A stretch of DNA of 11,508 nt from JAGLCY01 sp965369705 (GCA_965369705.1 CBDURF010000115.1:1-11508); one strand, 5' to 3'. Shown: positions 1 to 7,680, counted from the first letter of the stretch. Numbers and translations are program-made. Notes: a model not told the origin generated them from the letters alone.

Positions 1-271
1 AATAAAGTAAACAAATATATTGTCAAATGCGCAGCCATTGACAACATAAATGTCGTCCCAAATCGCCCCCGGGGGTCGATTTTCGCAGTGATATTTTTCA
101 TCCAGGCGTACCAACCCGCCAGTGGGTTTTCCTGCATTGATATCCAACAATACCATGATTCAATCGACAACCTCAGGCTGAACGTCTAGACTAGATTGTT
201 GATATTCCTATTACTTACATAGGCAAAAACCTTGGCGAACCGGTGGGGTAACGAATCATTAGGGGGAAATC
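1..271. other. AT-rich non-coding region upstream of first lipoprotein gene
   Basis: No reading frame with a credible start is visible here. The stretch is clearly richer in A+T than the genes to its right. It holds two imperfect inverted repeats (20-44 and 140-151 with 195-205), a CCCCCGGGGG palindrome at 66-75 and TCTAGACTAGA (a 5-1-5 palindrome) at 185-195. A TTGACA at 38-43 matches the -35 consensus, but no good -10 box lies 16-18 bases downstream, so I do not call a promoter. The promoter for the gene at 272 is presumably in this stretch. Confidence 0.5.
20..44. repeat. Bulged inverted repeat near left edge
   Basis: TTGTCA (20-25) and ATG (27-29) pair with CAT (36-38) and TGACAA (39-44). 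This gives a 9-bp stem with one bulged A and a six-base loop (CGCAGC). There is no T-tract directly after it on the plus strand, so a plain terminator is unlikely for rightward transcription. It may be an operator or the end of something to the left of the window. The role is unknown. Confidence 0.4.
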
Positions 272-1147
272 ATGAAAGGTGGAATATGTCGGCTCTTGGT
301 TCTGGTCATGGGCTTGGCCATCCTGGCGAGCCTGACCGGTTGCGCTTCTGGAGGTAGCCGTCGTAGCCGCGGCAAGCTATCCGACGCCACGGCTGAGGCT
401 GCGGGTAAGGATAAGGAAAGCGAATTGGTCCAAAACAGGGCCCCTACTGAGAATGAAATCTACCCATCCCAATCTTATGAGGAAATCTACAAATCCAATT
501 CCCAGGAAAATGAGTTGAGCCAGCCCAGTTCCCCACCAGTCAATATAATCGTGACCGACAGTGATAATTCTGGCTCCAACGAGGAGGATGTATTTGGCCT
601 TCAGAGTGGTCCGAGTATCTTATTATCCCAATCCAACCTCGCAGGGGACGCAATCCGCGGTTTTACCAGCTTCACCATCATGTATGGGGGTTTCCCCGCT
701 GACCGGATACGACTCGATTTAGGCTTGTATTACGGACATGGAAGACGAGGAAGTCAGCAGAATATCCAGGAGGGTATCGACAGCATTGATGAGGTGGGTG
801 TCGAGGTCAACGGCCGATATTATTTTACCCCCGACCATACCCTCGTGGGAATATTCGTGTTGGGTGGGTTTCGCTGGGGACTCATGCGCTGGTCCTACAC
901 CAACGATATCGAATGGCCGAATGAAGACGGGGGCATTGACAGGATTTCCAACGACATGGTGGAGATGTGGACGTACTTCATCGGTCTAGGCACATCCCTG
1001 CTTCAGACAAAGGTTTTGCATCTCGGAGCGTGTGCGACCGCCGGGGTCAGGGTTTCCAACGACCTTACCTTCGAAGATTTCGACAATGACGTTTTCAAGG
1101 ATGTTGGCGAGATCAGGTTGAGCCTGGTGGCCTGTATTATTTTTTGA
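272..1147 (+). CDS. Predicted outer-membrane lipoprotein with C-terminal beta-barrel-like domain
   Basis: 291 residues; I do not recognise the family. Residues 1-24 are a lipoprotein signal peptide: MKGG, a hydrophobic core, then lipobox LTGC with Cys24 as the predicted lipidated residue. Residue +2 is Ala, so there is no Asp inner-membrane retention signal. Residues 25-105 are polar and low in complexity (Ser, Gln, Asn, Glu, Pro) and look like a flexible tether. Residues 106-291 alternate hydrophobic and polar residues in strand-like blocks rich in Tyr, Phe, Trp and Gly, and the chain ends in Phe, as many outer-membrane beta-barrels do. A small barrel or beta-sandwich anchored by lipid is the best reading. 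The start is supported by AGGGGGAA at 261-268. The DNA is lower in GC than the rest of the window: a hand count of 481-540 gives 29 of 60, against 45 of 60 for 4501-4560 inside icmF. This could reflect transfer or relaxed codon choice. No substrate or partner can be named. Confidence 0.85.
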   Translation: MKGGICRLLVLVMGLAILASLTGCASGGSRRSRGKLSDATAEAAGKDKESELVQNRAPTENEIYPSQSYEEIYKSNSQENELSQPSSPPVNIIVTDSDNSGSNEEDVFGLQSGPSILLSQSNLAGDAIRGFTSFTIMYGGFPADRIRLDLGLYYGHGRRGSQQNIQEGIDSIDEVGVEVNGRYYFTPDHTLVGIFVLGGFRWGLMRWSYTNDIEWPNEDGGIDRISNDMVEMWTYFIGLGTSLLQTKVLHLGACATAGVRVSNDLTFEDFDNDVFKDVGEIRLSLVACIIF

Positions 1148-1166
1148 CCGACGTCGACCATTAACA

Positions 1167-1202
1167 CCCGGCGAGGCGTGCATGGCGCCGGGAGGAGTTT
1201 TT
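1167..1202. terminator. Hairpin between convergent genes, likely terminator
   Basis: CCCGGCG (1167-1173) pairs perfectly with CGCCGGG (1186-1192) across a 12-base loop. Five T residues follow at 1198-1202 after a five-base spacer (AGGAG). The hairpin starts 20 bases after the stop codon of the plus-strand lipoprotein and sits 20 bases beyond the stop of the minus-strand gene, so it may serve both. The T-tract supports the plus direction better. The spacer before the T-tract is longer than in a textbook intrinsic terminator. Confidence 0.65.
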
Positions 1203-1212
1203 CAACAGCCTG

Positions 1213-1692
1213 CTAACCACGCTTCTTCATGCTGATGGTCAAACGAAACGTGGCCACCGGTTCGTCGCCCAGCTTGTCCGGCACCGTGGCGACCACCGCG
1301 ACGGTGTCCTCTTCCCGCTCCCCGCTTGCTTCGGCCCGGTCCAGCAGGGCCAGGAGTTTCTTTCCGTCATGGCAGGAAAAGACCGTGGCTCCCTCGGCCC
1401 TCTTGTGGAAGTCCGCGTGGAAATCCTTGAACAAGAAGGCCACCTTCGAGCGACGGGCCCGGATCAGGTTCATGACGATCAGACCACCGGCGAGGTCCGC
1501 GCCGATGCACAAGGCGCCGAAGTACAGGGACCCGAGGTGGTTTTTCGCCAACCGGCTCAAGGGGAATCTGACCAGGCAACTCTCCGCGTCCGCTGCCAGA
1601 AGGGTGGGGCGCAGGATGGCGATCATGGGGATCTTGGCGATCGCGAACAAACGCAGCGACCAGGTGGCCTTGATCATGTTCCAGTCGGGCAT
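1213..1692 (-). CDS. DUF4442 hotdog-fold protein (thioesterase-like)
   Basis: 159 residues, about the usual size for DUF4442 proteins, which adopt the hotdog fold of PaaI/YiiD-type thioesterases. Residues 51-70 carry the family's central helix pattern: Asn51-His-Leu-Gly, a small-residue stretch, then GADLAGG, where relatives often have Glu for this Asp. Residues 88-104 (around KDFHADFHKRAEG) match the family's following strand, which usually reads roughly 'v.dF.adFlkpA.g'. The C-terminal strand around 147-156 (VATFRLTISM) completes the sheet. The start at 1692 is preferred over an upstream ATG at 1758 because GGAGAGA at 1697-1703 lies at good distance from it, while the upstream ATG has no Shine-Dalgarno and would add a poorly conserved, Arg-rich head. 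There is no signal peptide, so it is cytoplasmic. Acyl-CoA thioester hydrolysis is inferred from the fold only; many DUF4442 members have no tested activity. It is transcribed divergently from the Ig-like lipoprotein. Confidence 0.85.
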   Translation of the reverse strand: MPDWNMIKATWSLRLFAIAKIPMIAILRPTLLAADAESCLVRFPLSRLAKNHLGSLYFGALCIGADLAGGLIVMNLIRARRSKVAFLFKDFHADFHKRAEGATVFSCHDGKKLLALLDRAEASGEREEDTVAVVATVPDKLGDEPVATFRLTISMKKRG

Positions 1693-1696
1693 GGAA

Positions 1697-1703
1697 TCTC
1701 TCC
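1697..1703 (-). promoter_or_regulatory. Ribosome-binding site deciding the DUF4442 start
   Basis: The minus strand reads GGAGAGA, four bases before ATG at 1692 (seven bases from GGAG to ATG). No such element precedes the alternative ATG at 1758. Confidence 0.65.
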
Positions 1704-1828
1704 GGAGTCGAAATCGTGGGGACCGGCCAGCGGGAGATACCGGCTTTCTGTCGTCCATGTTACACTGTAGGTCTTGGAGTCCACAACCAATTCAACAGGA
1801 GGAAGGCACCGGGAGTACTTCTTTTCAC

Positions 1829-1836
1829 AGGGGGAA
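1829..1836 (+). promoter_or_regulatory. G-rich ribosome-binding site deciding the lipoprotein start
   Basis: AGGGGGAA lies five bases before ATG at 1842, the start that exposes a complete lipoprotein signal peptide. The same frame is open back to an ATG at 1716, but that start would put 42 non-signal residues before the hydrophobic core. Confidence 0.7.
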
Positions 1837-1841
1837 TTGCC

Positions 1842-3590
1842 ATGTTCCATTCCAGCCGCCCATATCTCGTTCTCGCCCTCATTGCCCTGTGCGGGTTGTT
1901 TTTCGTTTCCTGCAGCGATGATGACCCGGCCGATCCTGGAGGGGGAGGTAATCCCGACACGACGGCTCCCGTGGTGGTGGGAACCGATCCCGACCCGGGG
2001 GATCCATCCGTGGATGCCGACGCGACCATCGAAATCTATTTTTCCGAAGCGATGGACACCGCTTCTGCCACGGGACAGGTGACCCTGTCAGCGGGGACCA
2101 TAACTTCCCTGACCTGGACGGATGAAGATCACACCCTGCGGGTTCACCATGATGCCTGGGATCCGGGCGTGGAGGTCACCGTGACCGTCGGCACGGGTTT
2201 AAAGGACGTGGCCGGTAACGCGCTCGAAGCGGTCCATGAAGCCAATTTCCGTGTCTACATCGACCAGGTCCTGGCGGTGGGCAACCATCCCGACGACGGC
2301 GCCACGGGCGTCCTGCTCAACGGCCTGGTCAACGTGCAGTTCAATCGCGAGATGGATGAGGCGTCCCTGCTGACCGGCATCATCATGACCGTGCCGGGCA
2401 AAGCGCTGGTCCCCTTCACCGTCGAATTCATGGGCCATTCCACCTATGCCCTGATCCGGGAATCCGACTTTCCATCCGACACCAAGGTGACCGTGGTCGT
2501 GGGCACCGGCTGCACAACCGCCTCCTGGCTTGGTTACGAACCCCTCGCCCAGGAGTTCACCTTCGGTTTCACGACCGGATCCGAGGCCGACACGACCCCG
2601 CCCCGGATCCTCAGCATCACTCCGGACTCGGGCGAGACGATTTCGGCGTACACTTCGAACATCAGGGTGGTCTTCGACGAACCGATCCACCAGGAAACGA
2701 TGGAGTTCCTCAAGGTTAATTTCCAGCTGTGGTTTGCCGTGGCAATCGGTGGCACGGAACCCACTTTCAACGCCGATAACACGGTTATGACGATGGTCCT
2801 GGTCACACCCCTGCCCGACGGCATTCCCATGATGTTCCAGTTCGGGGATTTCCAGGATGCCAGCGGCAACGTGAACGACACGCACCAGGTTTGGGAGGTG
2901 ACCGTGGCCGGGACGCTGGATCATTTCCCGGTCCATGATGAATTTTTCTTCGGCTACTACACCGAATGGGAGAACAACGACCCCGTGCAGGCCAAGAGCT
3001 CGGGTTACTACACCAAGTGGCAGCTGTTCGAGTGGGAGGTTGGCAACGATTTCCGGCGGTACCAGACCGACGATTTCGAGAGCCTGGACGAGTGGGAGTA
3101 CATGACAAAGACCGGTTCGGCCATCATGTTGCGGGGATTCCGGGAATTGGAAGAAGGCACACCGGTGGACATCATGTTCGATGCACCGATCAAGTGGCTC
3201 AACCACCCCACCGTGACGGCCAACTGGTCCGGTACCGTCCACTTCACCTCCGGAGAAGAGACCGCCACGGTGGACTATTCCGTGACGGTCCTCGAGGGAA
3301 CCACGGATATCCCCTTCGGAGAACTGGGCAAGTCGGCAGTATCTTGGGCCGGGGTGAACAAGGCCGAGGGTTTCGAGGTTTTCTGGAGCGATTGCCGGAC
3401 GGTGGTTCTCAACCATGAGGTCCATTTCGAAGCCCAACTCATGGAGACCGGACGCGACACCCTCTACTACAGCCCGGGTTTCGGCCTGGTCAAATTCGGA
3501 TCCTGGCTCGAGGGGTTCGAATCGGGTCTGGAGGAGCGGGAGTGGGGGATCTGGGCCGATTTCGTGTGGGCCGATGAAGTAAAACGATGA
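1842..3590 (+). CDS. Lipoprotein with three bacterial Ig-like (Big_5 type) domains
   Basis: 582 residues. Residues 1-24 form a lipoprotein signal (hydrophobic core, lipobox FVSC, Cys24; +2 is Ser), followed by an Asp/Pro/Gly-rich tether (25-38). Three tandem Ig-like units of the SbsA/Big_5 type follow at about 39-139, 141-246 and 250-356. Each opens with a 'P.v....P..g' strand (DTTAPVVVGTDP; GNHPDDGATGV; DTTPPRILSITPDSG) and has a 'i.v.Fse.m' strand (IEIYFSEAMD; VNVQFNREMD; IRVVFDEPIH). Domain 1 also has the typical KDVAGNAL turn. Residues 360-582 are rich in Trp, Tyr and Phe and match nothing I know. Near the end, LYYSPGFGLVKFGSW (541-555) recalls the terminal 'y...GvGlVk' strand of various surface lipoproteins. 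The protein is predicted to sit on the outer membrane, with the Ig units as a stalk. Ligand and function are unknown. It has its own divergent upstream region of 149 bp. Confidence 0.85.
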   Translation: MFHSSRPYLVLALIALCGLFFVSCSDDDPADPGGGGNPDTTAPVVVGTDPDPGDPSVDADATIEIYFSEAMDTASATGQVTLSAGTITSLTWTDEDHTLRVHHDAWDPGVEVTVTVGTGLKDVAGNALEAVHEANFRVYIDQVLAVGNHPDDGATGVLLNGLVNVQFNREMDEASLLTGIIMTVPGKALVPFTVEFMGHSTYALIRESDFPSDTKVTVVVGTGCTTASWLGYEPLAQEFTFGFTTGSEADTTPPRILSITPDSGETISAYTSNIRVVFDEPIHQETMEFLKVNFQLWFAVAIGGTEPTFNADNTVMTMVLVTPLPDGIPMMFQFGDFQDASGNVNDTHQVWEVTVAGTLDHFPVHDEFFFGYYTEWENNDPVQAKSSGYYTKWQLFEWEVGNDFRRYQTDDFESLDEWEYMTKTGSAIMLRGFRELEEGTPVDIMFDAPIKWLNHPTVTANWSGTVHFTSGEETATVDYSVTVLEGTTDIPFGELGKSAVSWAGVNKAEGFEVFWSDCRTVVLNHEVHFEAQLMETGRDTLYYSPGFGLVKFGSWLEGFESGLEEREWGIWADFVWADEVKR

Positions 3591-3634
3591 TGCCTGATTC
3601 GGATTTTTCCCGGGTGGGCCGCCAGAGGCGATGA

Positions 3635-3664
3635 TTGTCCAATCCCGGGGCCATGTGCTAGATT
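3635..3664 (+). promoter_or_regulatory. Possible sigma70-type promoter for icmF
   Basis: TTGTCC (3635-3640, four of six -35 matches) is separated by 18 bases from TAGATT (3659-3664, four of six -10 matches). The -10 is preceded by TGC, an extended -10 feature. Transcription would start near 3671, placing the hairpin at 3684-3728 inside the icmF leader. The match is weak, and sigma factor preferences of this organism are unknown. Confidence 0.3.
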
Positions 3665-3683
3665 CCAGGCAAGCCAATGATTC

Positions 3684-3728
3684 GCCGGCGCCGCGATGAT
3701 CAAACCGGCGCCGGCCATGGGTTTTTTT
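3684..3728 (+). terminator. Strong terminator-like hairpin upstream of icmF
   Basis: GCCGGCGCCG (3684-3693) pairs perfectly with CGGCGCCGGC (3706-3715): ten bp, all G-C, with a 12-base loop. Seven T residues follow at 3722-3728 after a six-base spacer. It begins 93 bases after the stop codon of the Ig-like lipoprotein and ends 47 bases before the icmF ATG. The simplest reading is the terminator of the upstream gene. If icmF is transcribed from before 3684, it would act as an attenuator. No complementary antiterminator strand was found by eye. Confidence 0.7.
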
Positions 3729-3766
3729 GCCTGCTACGGGTTTGCGACATGCCGGCCCGCGGCCGA

Positions 3767-3773
3767 AAGGTGA
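3767..3773 (+). promoter_or_regulatory. Ribosome-binding site deciding the icmF start
   Basis: AAGGTGA lies two bases before ATG at 3776, with its GG core about five bases away. The frame is open back to ATGs at 3677 and 3749, but these lack a good Shine-Dalgarno, and the upstream residues would be encoded by the hairpin region. Confidence 0.65.
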
Positions 3774-3775
3774 CC

Positions 3776-6700
3776 ATGTCCGACCCAGCCGTCCATCCCG
3801 TAACCCAGAAAATCGAGCCCTACCGGCCCGCCAACCACGTGCGCATCGTGACCGCCGCTTCCCTGTTCGACGGCCATGACGCCGCCATCAACATCATGCG
3901 GCGCATCCTGCAGGCCAGCGGTGCCGAGGTCATTCACCTCGGGCACAACCGTTCGGTGAAGGAGATCGTCGACTGCGCCATCCAGGAAGACGTTCAGGGC
4001 ATCGCCATCACCAGCTACCAGGGCGGACATGTGGAGTATCTGAAATACATGTACGATCTGGTCAAAGAAGCGGGAGTGGACATCAGGATTTTCGCCGGAG
4101 GCGGCGGGACCATCCTGCCAAGTGAGATCAAGGAACTTCACGAGTACGGCATCACACGGATCTTTTCGCCGGACGACGGCCGGGAAATGGGCCTGCAGGG
4201 CATGATCAACGATGTGCTCCGGCAGTGCGATTTCGGGGTTGGTCAGGTCCCGACGGCGGATTCGTTGGTTGGTTCTTTGACCGGGCTCGAAACCAGGGAC
4301 CAGCGGGCGCTGGGCCGGTTGATCTCCCTGGCGGAAAACCATCCCGACCAGGACGAAGTCCTGATGGCCGCGGTGGCGGAGGCCGGACGCGGGATTGCGG
4401 GTGACAAGGTCATTCCCGTGCTGGGCATCACCGGGACGGGTGGGTCGGGCAAGTCCTCGCTGGTGGACGAACTGGTGCGGCGGTTCCTGGCTGATTACCA
4501 GGACAAGACCATCGCCATCGTGTCGGTGGACCCCTCGCGGCGGCGCAGCGGCGGCGCGCTGCTGGGCGACCGCATCCGCATGAACGCCATCGACCACCCG
4601 CGGGTCTACATGCGCTCCCTGGCCACCCGCCAGTCAAACCTGGCGCTTTCGAAATACGTGAAGCAGAGCATCGACATCTGCCGGGCGGCCGGGTTCGACC
4701 TGGTGATCGTCGAGACCAGCGGCATCGGCCAGAGCGACACCGAGATCACCGAACATTCGGACGTCTCGCTCTACGTGATGACCGCCGAATACGGCGCGGC
4801 GACCCAGCTCGAAAAGATCGACATGCTGGATTTCGCCGACCTGATCGCCATCAACAAGTTCGACCACCGCGGTTCGCTGGACGCCCTGCGCGACGTTCGC
4901 AAGCAGTACCGCCGCAACCACGGCCTGTTCGATGTCGAAGACGACCGGCTACCGGTCTATGGCACCATCGCCTCCCAATTCAATGATCCGGGGATGAACG
5001 AGCTCTACCAGGCGATCATGGGGAAGATCGTGGCCAGTACTGGAGCGCCCCTGGAGTCCGACTACGTGGTTACCGAGGCCATGGGCAAACGGGCCTTCGT
5101 CATCCCGCCCGAAAGAGTGCGTTACCTGGCGGAGATCGTCGAGGCCAGCGCCGACTACGACAGGTTCGTGGCCGAGCAGTGCGCCCTGGCCCGGCAACTC
5201 TACCAGCTGCGCGGCACCATCGAGCTGCTGCGGGCGAACATCGGCAAGAAGACGGTCGAGGTGGTCGAACCCGGCACGGCCGGGGTCGTGACCGCCATCG
5301 AACACGTGAGCGGGGAACCGGATTACCTGGGCGACCTGGTGGGTCTGTACCAGGATCTGGAGGGCCGCCTCGATATCGACTGCCGGAACAAGCTGCGCGA
5401 CTGGCCGGCCATGGTCCAGCGCTACAAGGCCGACAAGTACGTATTCCAGGTGCGCGACAAGAAGATCGAACAGGACCTGTACACCGAGTCGCTGAGTCAC
5501 ACCCGCATCCCCAAGGTGTGTCTGCCCCGCTACGAGGACTGGGGCGACATCCTGCGCTGGCTGCTGACTGAGAACGTGCCGGGATTTTTTCCCTTCGCCG
5601 CGGGGGTCTTTCCCCTGAAGCGCGAGGGCGAGGACCCGACCCGGATGTTTGCCGGCGAGGGCGGGCCCGAACGAACCAATCGTCGCTTCCACTACGTATC
5701 GCTGGGCATGCCGGCGGCGCGCCTGTCAACGGCCTTCGATTCGGTGACTTTGTACGGGGAAGACCCGGACCGGCGACCCGACATCTTCGGCAAGATCGGC
5801 AACAGCGGAGTCTCGATCGCCACGGTGGACGACGCCAAGAAGCTGTATTCGGGCTTCGACCTGGCCGACCCCAAGACCTCGGTCTCGATGACCATCAACG
5901 GTCCGGCCCCCATGATGCTGGCCTTCTTCATGAACGCGGCGATCGACCAGGGCTGCGAGAAGTACATCAAGGCAAACGGGTTGGAAGATGAGGCCACCGC
6001 GAAGATCGACAAGATCTACCAGGACAAAGGGATGGCGCGGCCCGAGTACCGGCGCAAAGGTTCCGATCTGCCTGAAGGCAACGACGGTCTGGGTCTGATG
6101 CTGTTGGGCGTCAGTGGCGATCAGATCCTGGCAGCGGACGTTTACGCCAAGATCAAGGCCGACACCCTGTGCGCGGTGCGCGGTACGGTGCAGGCCGATA
6201 TTCTGAAGGAGGATCAGGCCCAGAATACCTGCATCTTCTCGACGGAGTTCGCGCTGCGCATGATGGGCGACATCCAACAGTACTTCATCGACAACGGGAT
6301 CAGGAATTTCTACTCGGTGTCGATCAGCGGCTACCACATCGCCGAAGCGGGCGCGAATCCCATCAGCCAGTTGGCCTTCACCCTGTCCAATGGTTTTACC
6401 TTCGTGGAGTACTACCTGTCGCGGGGCATGCCCATCGACAGCTTCGCGCCCAACCTGTCGTTCTTCTTCAGCAACGGGATGGATCCGGAGTATTCGGTCA
6501 TGGGCCGGGTGGCGCGCCGGATCTGGGCCAAGGCCCTGAAGAACAAGTACGGCGGAAACGAGCGCAGCCAGAAGCTGAAGTACCATATCCAGACCTCGGG
6601 GCGCAGCCTGCACGCCCAGGAGATCGCCTTCAACGACATTCGCACCACCCTGCAGGCCCTGTATGCCATCTACGACAACTGCAACAGCCTGCACACCAAC

Positions 6701-7279
6701 GCCTACGACGAGGCCATCACCACGCCGACCGAGGAATCGGTGCGGCGGGCGATGGCCATCCAGTTGATCATCAACAAGGAACTGGGGCTGGCGAAGAACG
6801 AGAACCCGCTGCAGGGGGCGTTCATCATCGATGAACTGACCGACCTGGTGGAAGAAGCGGTGCTCAAGGAGTTCGAGAGCATCAGCGAACGCGGGGGGGT
6901 GCTCGGGGCCATGGAACGCATGTACCAGCGCACACGCATCCAGGAAGAGTCCATGTATTACGAGGGTCTCAAGCACACCGGCGAGTTGCCTATTGTCGGA
7001 GTGAATACCTATCTCGATCCGGAAGGGTCACCGACGGTTATCCCGGGTGAGGTGATCCGGTCTTCGGAACAGGAGAAGGAGTACGCCATCACGACCCTGG
7101 AGGCGTTCCACCGGCGCAACGAGAGTGACGCCACCGCGGCGCTGTCGGAGCTCCAGGAGGCCGCCGTGGAACACCGCAATACCTTCGAGGCCATGCTTGA
7201 GGCGGCGAAGGTGTGTTCCTTGGGGCAGATTTCCGAGGCGCTGTATCAGGTGGGCGGCCAGTACCGGCGCAATATGTAG
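3776..7279 (+). CDS. icmF: Fused isobutyryl-CoA mutase IcmF (B12 domain, G-protein chaperone, mutase)
   Basis: 1167 residues, slightly longer than the roughly 1090 typical of characterised IcmF. It interconverts isobutyryl-CoA and n-butyryl-CoA (some homologues act on pivalyl/isovaleryl-CoA) by adenosylcobalamin radical chemistry in the cytoplasm. Domains in order: a B12-binding Rossmann domain (about 20-150) with FDGHDAA, in which His34 should be the lower cobalt ligand; a MeaB-like GTPase (about 205-425) with Walker A GTGGSGKS (220-227), ETSGIGQ (313-319) and base-specificity NKFD (360-363); a linker; then the (beta/alpha)8 mutase domain (about 580-1080). In the mutase domain Phe612 (in AGVFPL) and Gln816 (in DQAQNT) replace the Tyr and Arg that methylmalonyl-CoA mutase uses to hold the substrate carboxylate, so isobutyryl-type substrates are favoured. 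His854 (SGYHIAEAG) matches the catalytic His of the superfamily. The C-terminus ends in the family's GGQYRRNM. All key motifs are intact. It appears monocistronic, with no acyl-CoA pathway genes next to it. Confidence 0.96.
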   Translation: MSDPAVHPVTQKIEPYRPANHVRIVTAASLFDGHDAAINIMRRILQASGAEVIHLGHNRSVKEIVDCAIQEDVQGIAITSYQGGHVEYLKYMYDLVKEAGVDIRIFAGGGGTILPSEIKELHEYGITRIFSPDDGREMGLQGMINDVLRQCDFGVGQVPTADSLVGSLTGLETRDQRALGRLISLAENHPDQDEVLMAAVAEAGRGIAGDKVIPVLGITGTGGSGKSSLVDELVRRFLADYQDKTIAIVSVDPSRRRSGGALLGDRIRMNAIDHPRVYMRSLATRQSNLALSKYVKQSIDICRAAGFDLVIVETSGIGQSDTEITEHSDVSLYVMTAEYGAATQLEKIDMLDFADLIAINKFDHRGSLDALRDVRKQYRRNHGLFDVEDDRLPVYGTIASQFNDPGMNELYQAIMGKIVASTGAPLESDYVVTEAMGKRAFVIPPERVRYLAEIVEASADYDRFVAEQCALARQLYQLRGTIELLRANIGKKTVEVVEPGTAGVVTAIEHVSGEPDYLGDLVGLYQDLEGRLDIDCRNKLRDWPAMVQRYKADKYVFQVRDKKIEQDLYTESLSHTRIPKVCLPRYEDWGDILRWLLTENVPGFFPFAAGVFPLKREGEDPTRMFAGEGGPERTNRRFHYVSLGMPAARLSTAFDSVTLYGEDPDRRPDIFGKIGNSGVSIATVDDAKKLYSGFDLADPKTSVSMTINGPAPMMLAFFMNAAIDQGCEKYIKANGLEDEATAKIDKIYQDKGMARPEYRRKGSDLPEGNDGLGLMLLGVSGDQILAADVYAKIKADTLCAVRGTVQADILKEDQAQNTCIFSTEFALRMMGDIQQYFIDNGIRNFYSVSISGYHIAEAGANPISQLAFTLSNGFTFVEYYLSRGMPIDSFAPNLSFFFSNGMDPEYSVMGRVARRIWAKALKNKYGGNERSQKLKYHIQTSGRSLHAQEIAFNDIRTTLQALYAIYDNCNSLHTNAYDEAITTPTEESVRRAMAIQLIINKELGLAKNENPLQGAFIIDELTDLVEEAVLKEFESISERGGVLGAMERMYQRTRIQEESMYYEGLKHTGELPIVGVNTYLDPEGSPTVIPGEVIRSSEQEKEYAITTLEAFHRRNESDATAALSELQEAAVEHRNTFEAMLEAAKVCSLGQISEALYQVGGQYRRNM

Positions 7280-7385
7280 GCGGTTGAAGTTCAGGCTGGA
7301 GGCACCCCGTTTATGCCCCAAATATCCCTCGTCATGTCGGGTGAAAAAGGATGCCAAATCTTCCGGGACAAGGTCGGGAGCCAAA

Positions 7386-7400
7386 TAATAATCATTGTCT
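7386..7400. promoter_or_regulatory. Weak Fur-box-like site
   Basis: TAATAATCATTGTCT resembles the 7-1-7 Fur consensus TGATAATNATTATCA, with three mismatches outside the free centre. In an AT-rich region such a match can arise by chance, so it counts mainly because of the better site at 7725. Confidence 0.2.
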
Positions 7401-7680
7401 CAAAAAAAAATAATCGCATAAAAATTGGGAATGTAACTCATTTTCATCACTTTCACCCCTTGGCCAATCAGCAATGATGATGACTTTCGGCCGAGATTTG
7501 AGGTCCACAAACGAGGCTTGCCTGATCCTTTCGAGTCTTTTCCCTGCTCCTGTATCCTTGTGTGGGACAGCGTATTGCAGACCATGAAATATCGATTGAA
7601 TCGTGGAAGGTGCATGCGCTGCGACCAGGAACATCGGAAGGACTGGAAGTCAAAAAGTGATACGTCAATCCCTCAAAAAC

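Noticed and set aside
38..43. TTGACA as a -35 promoter element
   Set aside because: No acceptable -10 hexamer lies 16-18 bases downstream, and the bases are part of the inverted repeat at 20-44.
1797..1802. Perfect AGGAGG Shine-Dalgarno core upstream of the Ig-like lipoprotein
   Set aside because: No ATG, GTG or TTG lies at a usable distance after it, so it does not mark a start. The lipoprotein start at 1842 has its own AGGGGGAA.
1229..1921. Plus-strand open frame of 230 codons opposite the DUF4442 gene
   Set aside because: The translation is Arg/Ser-rich without any domain. The minus strand gives a recognisable hotdog protein with a good ribosome-binding site.
3608..3650. Two TCCCGGG copies as a terminator stem for the Ig-like lipoprotein gene
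   Set aside because: Each is self-complementary, they lie 35 bp apart, and no T-tract follows the second. The hairpin at 3684-3728 is far better.
2199..3677. Antisense open frame of 492 codons opposite the Ig-like lipoprotein
   Set aside because: The plus strand encodes three clear Ig-like units. The antisense product has no recognisable family and a composition typical of reverse-frame reading.
5726..6976. Antisense open frame of 416 codons opposite the icmF mutase domain
   Set aside because: It lies wholly within a strongly conserved mutase coding region on the plus strand.
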